A DNA stretch of 52,090 bases from Niastella vici (lineage in GTDB: Bacteria > Bacteroidota > Bacteroidia > Chitinophagales > Chitinophagaceae), in assembly GCF_002077945.1 (NCBI RefSeq), contig NZ_LVYD01000083.1:1-52090 (forward strand), written 5' to 3'. Shown here in pieces: positions 18,048-25,008 of the stretch (positions within the stretch are counted from its first letter, which is position 1; the number at the start of each line of letters is the position of its first letter). The translations under genes and the position numbers were made by a program. The notes under the pieces were generated by a model. The model ran no database searches, had not been told where the DNA came from, and worked only from the letters and a program-made list of their open reading frames with translations.

Positions 18048-18180
18048 TTACTTTTTCAAAACTGTTGTTTGCACAATTGCAAACCCTGGAACTCGTCCCT
18101 GCAAAGCAGATAGAGGGTTGTTTACAGGCAGTTCCTGGATATTAGTAGCCGTTACAGCAGCAATATTACCTGTATTAATG
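18048..18180 (-). pseudogene. SusC plug fragment overlapping the sigma gene 3' end
   Basis: On the minus strand, in a frame different from the sigma gene, the sequence reads KRVINTGNIAAVTATNIQEL, then PVNNPLSALQGRVPGFAIVQ and a stop at 18048-18050. This matches the intact receptor (KRFSTGNVSSVKAADIEKQP, then ALQGRVPGLFITQ). The fragment starts inside the last codons of the sigma gene, so the end of that gene and the fragment were joined by recombination. It is a third trace of a SusC gene in this locus. Confidence 0.8.
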
Positions 18181-18768
18181 ACGCGTTTCGCTCAAAAAAT
18201 ACAGCATCCACAAAAACAGGTCCGGCCTGTCTAAAAATTTCATTTGCAGTTTTTTAATAGCTGTTGTCTTTTGATTGCTTACTGTTTGTCGACTTATATT
18301 TAATTTCTCGGCTATTTGCGTTATAGAATACCCTTTGAGATAAGCAAGCTTAAAGATCTCCTTACATTTATCAGGTAATTCTTCAACTTCCTCATATATG
18401 CGTTTCAAGATCTCCACTTTAATATCGGTTTCTGCAAACCACGCGGCATCTATCTCCTGCTCTTCATGATTTATGAATTCTTCCTTATTTTCCTGCTGCC
18501 GTTTCCGGTATCTTAAAAAGTTAAGGGAAGCATTACGCGCAGTAATAAAAAGAAAGGCCTGAATATTATTAAACGTGTTGAATTTATCGTGTATGCGGTA
18601 AAGTTTTACAAATGTTTCAGAGGTAATTTCCTCGGCCTCTTCCTTGTCGTCGATAAGCTTCTTCACAAAATAAAAGATGCGCATTCTGAAACAATTAAAT
18701 ACAGCTTCGAATGCTTTAGGGTTGCCCTGGCTAAATTCAATCAGCTGTTCGCTTGACAATTGCGTCAT
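18175..18768 (-). CDS. ECF-type sigma factor, without intact anti-sigma partner
   Basis: 197 residues, colinear with the sigma factor at 13836-14429. Region 2 (FNCFRMRIFYFVKKLIDD, AFLFITARNASLNFLRYR) and region 4 (LPDKCKEIFKLAYLKGYSIT, SRQTVSNQKTTAIKKLQMK) are complete, without stops. The last codons (LSETRH) join a SusC plug fragment. Downstream, both the fecR and the susC partners are pseudogenes, so the protein would be unrestrained unless it is silent or controlled by the other FecR. A perfect 14-bp palindrome at 18818-18831 lies 50 bases upstream. Confidence 0.9.
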   Translation of the reverse strand: MTQLSSEQLIEFSQGNPKAFEAVFNCFRMRIFYFVKKLIDDKEEAEEITSETFVKLYRIHDKFNTFNNIQAFLFITARNASLNFLRYRKRQQENKEEFINHEEQEIDAAWFAETDIKVEILKRIYEEVEELPDKCKEIFKLAYLKGYSITQIAEKLNISRQTVSNQKTTAIKKLQMKFLDRPDLFLWMLYFLSETRH

Positions 18769-18817
18769 CGGGGATCTCTTTGTTTTATTGCTCTTATAAA
18801 ATAAACAGCCTGCATAC

Positions 18818-18831
18818 CCGGTTATAACCGG
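18818..18831. promoter_or_regulatory. Perfect palindrome upstream of the second sigma gene
   Basis: CCGGTTATAACCGG, a perfect 14-bp palindrome, flanked by ATAC and TATG, 50 bases before the sigma start. It shares CGGTTAT/ATAACCG arms with sites at 3938-3954 and 51909-51932. Likely an operator or promoter-associated site; the binding protein is unknown. Confidence 0.4.
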
Positions 18832-19008
18832 TATGAAGGAGTCTTTACTAAACCTGATGATTAATGGAATATCAGAGATAAAGGAAATACAATAGAAACA
18901 ATTTCAATTTACTTGATTGCCGGTAAAATGCAAAATTTAGCCACGTCTACGAATTGTAGTACAAAATGTGACTTAGTTGATACTAATTGTCCAATCGGTG
19001 CTTAAAAC

Positions 19009-19038
19009 AAAAAAGGCGCCCGGATGAGCGCCTTTTTT
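19009..19038 (-). terminator. Strong hairpin terminator after the triple-repeat gene
   Basis: AAAAAAGGCGC (19009-19019) and GCGCCTTTTTT (19028-19038) form a perfect 11-bp stem with A and T runs on both sides, so it can stop transcription from either direction. It lies 38 bases after the stop of the gene at 19076-20026. Confidence 0.9.
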
Positions 19039-19075
19039 GGAATCTGGAATTTAATTTTTCTTTAACCGCAAGCCA

Positions 19076-20026
19076 TTATTCTTTTACAATTCGGGCACGC
19101 TCAAGTATCTTCTTTGCCTCTTCCATCTTTTTGGGAAAAAGAATTTTCCCTTTTATTTGCGACGCAGCCAACGCTATCATCCCCTCCTTATTTACGTATA
19201 GCTGATACCCCGCCTCCACCAAACACAGTACATGATTATACGCCATCCATGCCTGCCAGGGCGTGAATCCATTGGGAAAACTGCCACCATCATAACCCAG
19301 ACCCGCATCTAAAAAGTCGCACAGCTCCCGGTGAACATACTCCACCGGGCATTGCTGAAAGAAGGCGGTAATAACCTGCGATGGGTTGGCGGATTGTTCT
19401 GCACTCAAAAATGAAGGGCTATATTCCGGTTCAGCCTCCGAGCTAATATACAACGCCTCTATAAAGATCATCAGCTGGTCATAAAACTCATACAGCACCT
19501 GGCGGCCATCGCCATCAGAATACGGACTTTCTGAACTTACGACCGCCACCCGCAGCCAGGTGGGCAATAAATATTCATGCAGCTCCTCCCAGGTTACTTC
19601 CGAAAATACTTCCTGAATTACCAGCTTCGGCTCTGTACTGATCTTTTCAATAAGACGCGCCGGTTTCGAAAACCTGGTATGGGGAACCTCAATTTCATCT
19701 GCAGGTACCCTACCCTGTTTCCCGGGCGCCCGGCTAACCGGCGTATTGTTCTTGCCACAACCCCGGCGCATTATCCAGTTGGCTTCTACCAGCATTTCCA
19801 TCTTTTCATAGAAATACAGGTGATTATTCCGTTCATGATGATCGTCCGAAACACTGCCCGCACTGGAAATTACCGCCACCACCCATTGCCACAGCGTTTG
19901 CCGTACCTCATTCAGGTGGTAGCATTGAAAGAAGTCATCGAGGGCCAGGGTCGGTTCATTCGTTTGCTCTTCAGTTAGCCTGAGTGGTTCATTATACCAT
20001 TGGGGATGGTTATTGCAGGTTTTCAT
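19076..20026 (-). CDS. Protein with three internal repeats, function unknown
   Basis: 316 residues without signal peptide or membrane segment. Three repeats of about 63-65 residues are seen at about 24-86, 131-195 and 213-277. Each has an acidic helix start (LDDFFQCYHLNEVR, IQEVFSEVTWEELHE, ITAFFQQCPVEYVHR), a conserved aromatic in the middle (LWQWVVA, TWLRVAV, CDFLDAG), and an ending YFYEKMEMLVEANWIM, YEFYDQLMIFIEALYI or MAYNHVLCLVEAGYQLY. A basic C-terminal helix follows (KKMEEAKKILERARIVKE). The repeats suggest a helical solenoid or a three-site binding protein in the cytoplasm. A good terminator follows. I do not recognise the family; the gene is GC-rich and looks native. Confidence 0.65.
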   Translation of the reverse strand: MKTCNNHPQWYNEPLRLTEEQTNEPTLALDDFFQCYHLNEVRQTLWQWVVAVISSAGSVSDDHHERNNHLYFYEKMEMLVEANWIMRRGCGKNNTPVSRAPGKQGRVPADEIEVPHTRFSKPARLIEKISTEPKLVIQEVFSEVTWEELHEYLLPTWLRVAVVSSESPYSDGDGRQVLYEFYDQLMIFIEALYISSEAEPEYSPSFLSAEQSANPSQVITAFFQQCPVEYVHRELCDFLDAGLGYDGGSFPNGFTPWQAWMAYNHVLCLVEAGYQLYVNKEGMIALAASQIKGKILFPKKMEEAKKILERARIVKE

Positions 20027-20376
20027 AAAAAAGTTTTTGATTGAGGAATAGCGTTAATTATCCAAGCCTATAAAGCAATAAATACAGAAACATCGGTTGA
20101 CATCTGTAACACATGATTTCGAATAAGATTTTTTTCCTTATCGCGCAAGATTGCTTTTTTCCGCATAGACGTCTACTACGATAGTTTTAGACCTTACTAT
20201 TCTTTATGAAGTATCCATATAAGCCGCGCAAAACTTATATTAAAGTAAAGATAGCGAAAAGTTAACTTAAAATCATTTTAATTACTTTATTTATGCCTAA
20301 TTTTACTTTTTATTACTTCCTCATTCTTTTTCTGTTAGTTGCCTTAATAAACTATTGTTTATAGAAAAGCTTTCTA
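20027..20376. other. Gap of 350 bases between divergent genes
   Basis: AT-rich, rising in A+T toward 20376, which marks the start of the foreign-looking defence cassette. It should hold promoters for both flanking genes, but no clear TAnnTTTG box was found. No reading frame or repeat is supported. Confidence 0.5.
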
Positions 20377-20586
20377 ATGGCAAAAGAAAAAAAGCGATTA
20401 AATAGAATTAAGATTGTCTTAATTGAGAAAGAGAAAACGAATATATGGTTGGCAGAAAAACTAGAAATTAGTAAAGCTGCAGTTTCAAAATGGTGTACAA
20501 ATGATAATCAACCAACGGTTGAAAATCTTTTTAAGATTGCGGAGCTCTTAGAGGTAGACGTTTGCGAACTGCTTGTAAGAAAATAG
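20377..20586 (+). CDS. XRE/Cro-family small DNA-binding regulator
   Basis: 69 residues, nearly all one helix-turn-helix domain: LNRIKIVLIEKEKTNIWLAE, the turn at LEISKAAVSKWCTND, and the closing NLFKIAELLEVDVCELLV. Cytoplasmic, probably a dimeric repressor. It stands 177 bases upstream of the ATPase/TOPRIM-like pair on the same strand, and regulators of this type often control such cassettes. AT-rich like the pair. Confidence 0.85.
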   Translation: MAKEKKRLNRIKIVLIEKEKTNIWLAEKLEISKAAVSKWCTNDNQPTVENLFKIAELLEVDVCELLVRK

Positions 20587-20684
20587 GACTACTCACAAAG
20601 AATATAAAAATTATATTTAAAGTAGTTTAAATCTCGGACATTTAAAATTATACAACAGATAATAAACATTCCAACTTTAATGAA

Positions 20685-20692
20685 TAGTTTTG
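20685..20692 (+). promoter_or_regulatory. Candidate -7 box for the ATPase gene
   Basis: TAGTTTTG fits the Bacteroidota -7 consensus TAnnTTTG and lies 72 bases upstream of the ATPase start. No good -33 TTTG is seen at the right distance, so this is a weak call. Confidence 0.3.
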
Positions 20693-20763
20693 AAAAGTGT
20701 TTTTATCACCATTTTTTTGCTTTTTTCGCTATAAAGGCGTGTAGATGAAAATAATTGAATTAA

Positions 20764-22158
20764 ATGATTACAAAGATTGAAATAAACGGATTTAAAACTT
20801 TTACAAAATTTCAGATGGAGTTCGCTCCATTAACAATTATTGCGGGTACAAATGCCTCTGGGAAAAGTAACTTGTTCGATGCCATGCAACTATTAAGCAG
20901 GATTGTTGACACCGATTTAAAAACAGCGTTTAGTGAACAAAGAGGCAGTGCAAGCGAACTTTTTACACTTTATGAAAATGGATCTACTGCAACAGAAATT
21001 TCATTTGCAATAGAACTTTTATTAGACAAAAATATAAAAGACAAGTTTGGAGGAACTGCACAATTAAAATACACAAGATTAAGATATGAAATAGCTATAA
21101 AACAAATTATTAATGATCGGGGAGTACAAGAGTTGGTAATAGTGTCCGAGTTTTTAAATCCAATAAGACATGAATTGGATAAATGGCTAAAAGTTTATAT
21201 TCCCAAGAAAGGTTTGGAAAAATGGCGTCCCAAAGTAATTAGTGGTAAAAGAGGGGTGGCATATATCGATACTGATAGTGATCGAGTTAATTTGCGACAA
21301 GATGGTAAAGGTGGAATAAAAAAAGAGTTTTCACTCAATAACATTAATCAGGCTATTATAAGCGTAGTAAATTCTGTTGACTTCCCTCATGCCTTAGGAG
21401 CGAAAGAAGAAATAAAAAACTGGCGTTTTCTACAATTAAATCCTGAAGATTTACGACAACCAAGTTCTTATCTAGCGAAAGATGATATTACACACACAGG
21501 CCAAAACTTAGCAGCAGCGTTACATCGAATAAAGAATTCAGATCCAATTTCGCTTATGCAAATAAACCGAAGACTGAATGCGCTACTTCCAAGCATAAGT
21601 TCTGTAGATGTTATTGATGATAAAGTTGGTAAGCAATTTGTCATACAAGTAAAAACACAGGATGGTAGAGTATTTACGTCACGAGTATTGTCGGAAGGAA
21701 CATTAAGACTTTTAACTTTATGCGTATTTCTTTTTGATAAAGATCATAAAGGACTGTTATGTTTTGAAGAGCCAGAAAATGGAGTACATCCAGCTCGGAT
21801 GAAATTAACCGCAAAACTATTAATGGATTTAGTTTCTCATTTTGAGGAAGATGTAGATCAAGAATTAAGACAAGTGATCGTAAATACTCATTCACCAGTA
21901 CTTGTTGGAGATTCGTTTAAATTGAATAATCAAAACGTTTGTCGAATTTGGTTATCGCAATTGATAACGCAATTTGTAACCATTAACCATGTCAAACAAA
22001 AAATTCAAATTACAAAAATGCTCCCAGTAGTAAAAGGAGCTAGCCAACTCTCAATAGACTTTTCAGAAAATGAACGAAAGCTAACATTGGCCTCTGTGGT
22101 TGATTATTTACAAACATCAGATTTTGAACAAGAAATTCAGCAAATTGAAGACAAGTGA
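20764..22158 (+). CDS. AAA/ABC-type ATPase (AAA_21, OLD-like) of a probable defence pair
   Basis: 464 residues. The start MITKIEINGFKTFTKF is typical of RecF/SMC-like ATPases. Walker A is at 28-36 (GTNASGKSN), an ABC-like signature at about 309-318 (LSEGTLRLL), Walker B at about 331-337 (LLCFEEPE), and the histidine switch near 374-378 (NTHSP). The central region is a variable helical insert. Such ATPases are partners of TOPRIM-like or other nucleases in phage defence, where the ATPase senses infection and the partner acts. The stop overlaps the next gene by 4 bp. The cassette is AT-rich compared with its surroundings, which suggests transfer. The system type (PARIS-like, AbiL-like, or other) is not decided by this protein alone. 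Confidence 0.85.
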   Translation: MITKIEINGFKTFTKFQMEFAPLTIIAGTNASGKSNLFDAMQLLSRIVDTDLKTAFSEQRGSASELFTLYENGSTATEISFAIELLLDKNIKDKFGGTAQLKYTRLRYEIAIKQIINDRGVQELVIVSEFLNPIRHELDKWLKVYIPKKGLEKWRPKVISGKRGVAYIDTDSDRVNLRQDGKGGIKKEFSLNNINQAIISVVNSVDFPHALGAKEEIKNWRFLQLNPEDLRQPSSYLAKDDITHTGQNLAAALHRIKNSDPISLMQINRRLNALLPSISSVDVIDDKVGKQFVIQVKTQDGRVFTSRVLSEGTLRLLTLCVFLFDKDHKGLLCFEEPENGVHPARMKLTAKLLMDLVSHFEEDVDQELRQVIVNTHSPVLVGDSFKLNNQNVCRIWLSQLITQFVTINHVKQKIQITKMLPVVKGASQLSIDFSENERKLTLASVVDYLQTSDFEQEIQQIEDK

Positions 22159-22820
22159 GTAATATTTTAACTATTGGATATACGACAGAAGGTACAACTG
22201 ACCAAAGGTTCTTAAAGACGATAATACTAAAAGTATTTGAAGAACTTGCGTTTTATTGTGAAGGCGACATTGAAGTATTTGAACCCATTTTCATTGAATT
22301 TCCCAAAGAAAATGGATTTATTAATGATGTACTCGAAGTTGCCTTAAAGGCATCAACAGCTGGCATTAATGTGCTTTGCATTCATGTTGACGCTGACAAC
22401 TCAAAAGATGAAGATGTTAACAAGTTTAAATTTACTCCTGCCAACGCTGCTTTACTAAATAAAGAGGAAAAAAAATATTGTAAAAATATTGTGCCGATTA
22501 TTCCAATACATATGACAGAAGCATGGATGCTTGCGGATAAAGACCTATTAAAAGAAGAAATGTGTACAAATAAATCAAATGTTGATCTTAAAATAAACAG
22601 GGATCCTGAATCAATTGCCGATCCCAAAAAAACTATTGAGGATGCATTGGTCATTGCACAAGCACATTTGCCAAGAAGACGTTTTAGAATTGAGATCGGA
22701 GACTTATATCAACCAATAGGACAAAAAATTCCAATCCCAAAATTGGAAAATCTAGACTCTTTTAAAAAATTTAAGCATTCTGCAATTGAAGCTTTAAAAA
22801 AACTAAATTATTTGCATTGA
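22155..22820 (+). CDS. TOPRIM-like DUF4276-type partner of the ATPase
   Basis: 221 residues, starting at a GTG that overlaps the ATPase stop (GTGA), which implies translational coupling. The first strand carries YTTEGTTDQ (Glu 12) and a later strand CIHVDADNS (Asp 79, Asp 81); a glutamate followed by DxD is the metal-binding pattern of TOPRIM folds. IHMTEAWMLADKDLL (Glu 122, Trp 124) is like the conserved middle motif of DUF4276/RloB-type proteins. The end is basic and helical. No signal peptide. Likely a cytoplasmic nuclease or effector released or activated by the ATPase. The family is called from motifs, not from a search. Confidence 0.75.
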   Translation: MSNILTIGYTTEGTTDQRFLKTIILKVFEELAFYCEGDIEVFEPIFIEFPKENGFINDVLEVALKASTAGINVLCIHVDADNSKDEDVNKFKFTPANAALLNKEEKKYCKNIVPIIPIHMTEAWMLADKDLLKEEMCTNKSNVDLKINRDPESIADPKKTIEDALVIAQAHLPRRRFRIEIGDLYQPIGQKIPIPKLENLDSFKKFKHSAIEALKKLNYLH

Positions 22821-23272
22821 TTTAATCATACCTAATTTACGCCCACGATTTTGCACATGTATTTCTCGATCAGATCATTATCGTAAAATTATATGAGTTA
22901 TCATATATACTAATAAGATGCCTTTTGCAATTTCTAAGAACTCCTTGCCGAATTAATCATTAATCCTGCTATAATTAACCGGATCCCCAGGTAACACTTA
23001 AGCACCTCGCCCCGACCCACGAAACGCTCGGTTCCCCCAAATCCATGACTTTAATCAACAAATTGCACCCCACCCACTAAAAAAACCCGATTCCTTCCAA
23101 CTAAATCGTAGCTTGCCAAACTATAGCTCTCCGTTATACCCCTACCCCTATTGAACAAAACGCGAACGCTTACTGACTTTGATTAGTGGTTAATTTTTTC
23201 ATTATTATTTTTTAACCTGTTCATCTTTCCCAGGTGTGTAAACGCCTGAAAAGAAACTATTAACCTAATCAA
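22821..23272. other. Gap of 450 bases after the defence pair
   Basis: AT-rich at first and then a C-rich segment (about 22985-23150). No gene, clear terminator or repeat was identified. The change of composition may mark the right border of the acquired cassette. Confidence 0.5.
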
Positions 23273-23641
23273 ATGTCCCGACTCAAGTACACAAGACGAC
23301 GCGTTGACATAATAAAGATCTCCAGCGCCACAAAGTACCTCACCCCCAACAGAACATTTTTTCCGCAAACATTCAGTTACTTCTTCGATCTCGAGATCTT
23401 TCAGCCCCGCACCTGGATCAATGTAGCCGAGATGGCCAGCCTATTCGAAAAAAGCCATGATAAAGCCCTGAATAAAATGAGAGAAATACAAATGAAATAT
23501 AAAAGACCGGCACTCAACGTCGTTAAGGTAAAAGACCTGTGCACCCATCTTAAGATCGATGAAGAAATTGTTCAGGAATATTTCTTTCACGAAGAAGCAC
23601 TGGCGTTTTTCGCCAGGGCAGATAAATTAAAAAGCAAATAA
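23273..23641 (+). CDS. Small basic protein with a helical C-terminal domain, unknown
   Basis: 122 residues. Basic N-terminus (MSRLKYTRRRVDIIKIS) and a C-terminal domain at about 60-112: WINVAEMASLFEKSHDKALN, MREIQMKYKRPALNVVKVKD, LCTHLKIDEEIVQEYFF. The same layout recurs in the protein at 23875-24396 (DVICRLRNLTPRAASRYLTR, KPRAEIITLKEFCSV, FTEEEVIPYL). The helix-turn-helix-like pattern suggests nucleic-acid binding, but this is inference. No signal peptide. It heads a plus-strand run that leads to the phased repeat arrays and DUF6266 genes. Confidence 0.6.
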   Translation: MSRLKYTRRRVDIIKISSATKYLTPNRTFFPQTFSYFFDLEIFQPRTWINVAEMASLFEKSHDKALNKMREIQMKYKRPALNVVKVKDLCTHLKIDEEIVQEYFFHEEALAFFARADKLKSK

Positions 23642-23698
23642 CAACCAGCCATAGCAGGTTTCCCGGTCAACTTCATTTATCACTTTCAACTCACTTGT

Positions 23699-23839
23699 AT
23701 GCGCAAAGGATTTAAAAAGAAAAATGTGCTGCTACGCTCTGCCCGAAAAGACAAAGGCTGTACGGTTTCTATTCACCGGGAAAAGCACAGAGTATTTAGA
23801 CGAAGAATGTTAGCACGCCTTCGGGCACAGCTGAACTAA
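23699..23839 (+). CDS. 46-residue very basic protein
   Basis: ATG at 23699, TAA at 23837-23839. The protein starts MRKGFKKKNVLLRSARKDKG and ends HRVFRRRMLARLRAQLN, with about 18 Lys or Arg in 46 residues. It lies between two related basic proteins, 57 bases after the first and 35 bases before the second, so the three are likely one transcript. Possible nucleic-acid-binding peptide; no family recognised. Confidence 0.45.
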   Translation: MRKGFKKKNVLLRSARKDKGCTVSIHREKHRVFRRRMLARLRAQLN

Positions 23840-23874
23840 TTACCCATTATTGTATAACCGACAAATAGGTAGCC

Positions 23875-24396
23875 ATGCCTTTCACCCTAACGGCCCCGAA
23901 GCCACCGCCACCCAAACCCGGCTCGCCCGAAGCCAAATTAAAAACAAAGCTGAAACGGTATCATCGGGAAGAAAAGCGACGAGCACCACCAAAGAAAAAA
24001 CCGAAAAAAGTCAAACTGCCCAATGGCTGGTATCTCCATTTGCGTAAAGTGCCACGGGTGAGCCTGAAAAAATTAGATGAGGCGGAAAGGAGAAAGGGCA
24101 GAAAGAAGCTGCGCGGTGCCTGGAAAAAAGAACATGCGAAGTGCATGAGAATGTATCATGTAATGCGCCCATGGGGAGAAGCGATGGCGTGCAAGGCCGG
24201 GCCCGACTACTATTCAGTAATATACGTAGATGTTATTTGCAGATTGCGGAACCTGACTCCACGGGCGGCAAGCCGCTATTTAACACGAGTTCGTAAAGAC
24301 CTTAATAAACCCAGAGCTGAGATCATAACATTAAAAGAGTTTTGCTCAGTAACTCCCTTTACAGAAGAAGAAGTGATCCCTTACCTGAAACGATGA
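23875..24396 (+). CDS. Basic Lys/Pro-rich protein with the same C-terminal domain
   Basis: 173 residues. The first 60 are rich in Lys and Pro (APKPPPPKPGSPEAKLKTKL, then PPKKKPKKVKLPNGW) and look disordered and DNA- or RNA-binding. A middle part is helical and basic (KKLDEAERRKGRKKLRG). The C-terminal 55 residues repeat the domain of the 122-residue protein at 23273-23641 (ICRLRNLTPRAASRYLTRVR, ITLKEFCSVTPFTEEEVIPY). The gene ends just before a strong hairpin and the 11-bp phased array, so it is a candidate binder of that array. Function otherwise unknown. GC-richer than the defence pair. Confidence 0.65.
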   Translation: MPFTLTAPKPPPPKPGSPEAKLKTKLKRYHREEKRRAPPKKKPKKVKLPNGWYLHLRKVPRVSLKKLDEAERRKGRKKLRGAWKKEHAKCMRMYHVMRPWGEAMACKAGPDYYSVIYVDVICRLRNLTPRAASRYLTRVRKDLNKPRAEIITLKEFCSVTPFTEEEVIPYLKR

Positions 24397-24423
24397 TAAG
24401 CACTGGCCATCACAAAAATTAAC

Positions 24424-24458
24424 AAGCCGCGCTCTTAAAGTGCGGCTTCGCTGTTTTT
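24424..24458 (+). terminator. Hairpin terminator after the Lys/Pro-rich gene
   Basis: AAGCCGCGCT (24424-24433) and AGTGCGGCTT (24439-24448) pair over 10 bp with one G-T, loop CTTAA, and a run of five T at 24454-24458. It closes the plus-strand run from 23273. Confidence 0.8.
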
Positions 24459-24468
24459 CCCAACCTGC

Positions 24469-24654
24469 TTCGGACCTCATGGCAGACTGATGGCAGACTG
24501 GTTCGACATTTCTTCGAGTTTCTCCGGTGCTCGCCAATGAAAACCCGAACAATTCCCGAACAGAACCGAACAACTTCCGAAGAATTGCCGAACAAATCCC
24601 GAACATGTCTCGAACGAGGGTCGAACACGCGTCGAAGAGCCCCCGAAGAAATTG
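24469..24654. repeat. Helically phased array, 11-bp period, core CGAACA
   Basis: Seventeen units follow at 11 bp (one is 10 bp). The last ten start with CGAACA, CGAAGA or CGAACG at 24546, 24557, 24567, 24578, 24589, 24600, 24611, 24622, 24633 and 24644. The first units keep the same step: TTCGGACCTCA, TGGCAGACTGA, TGGCAGACTGG, TTCGACATTTC, TTCGAGTTTCT and two degenerate ones. The 5 bases after the core differ in each unit. The core thus faces the same side of the helix each turn. It is not coding, since 11 is not a multiple of 3. Confidence 0.85.
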
Positions 24655-24780
24655 TAGTATAACTCAATGGCCAATACGATCTCTGCCGCTGCAGATTTCC
24701 AGCCCCGTGATGTCAACAATCAGCTAACTACTTCATTCATACGACCTTCTCGCTGTTTTACCTGCTATATGCTACATCGT

Positions 24781-24870
24781 TGTTGCCCACTTTAGCCCAA
24801 TTTAGCCCAATTTTGCACAACTTAGGCCATTTAAGAACAATCTAGGCCAACTTAGACTACTTTCGACCAC
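24781..24870. repeat. Second phased array, exact 10-bp period, consensus TTTAGCCCAA
   Basis: Nine units in exact 10-bp step, including TTTAGCCCAA twice, TTTTGCACAA, CTTAGGCCAT, TCTAGGCCAA, CTTAGACTAC. Short T/A tracts (TTTAG) recur once per helical turn, a pattern that gives intrinsic DNA curvature. The array ends about 40 bases before the candidate -7 box of the DUF6266 gene. Confidence 0.85.
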
Positions 24871-24911
24871 CCACATACGCACTACCTGATTTTTTCTGCA
24901 TTTTTTGATAT

Positions 24912-24919
24912 TACATTTG
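24912..24919 (+). promoter_or_regulatory. Candidate -7 box of the DUF6266 gene
   Basis: TACATTTG is an exact match to the Bacteroidota -7 consensus TAnnTTTG, 90 bases upstream of the DUF6266 start. The -33 side is T-rich (24889-24896) but lacks an exact TTTG. The second phased array lies just upstream, where curved DNA often stimulates transcription. Confidence 0.55.
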
Positions 24920-25008
24920 TATCGCACAAGGCAATTGATCAAATACCGGTTATGAACATGCGCTATGTGCATAAACAATCATTTATTAACTTTTAAATTT
25001 TAATTCTT

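Noticed and set aside
24346..24719. Three overlapping minus-strand open frames of 80-86 codons
   Set aside because: All three frames stay open because the 11-bp units lack stop codons in any frame. They are a by-product of the phased array, with no protein character.
24469..24870. CRISPR array or ordinary minisatellite
   Set aside because: Units are 10-11 bp and contiguous, with no spacers of 30 bp and no cas genes. In the first array only half of each unit is conserved.
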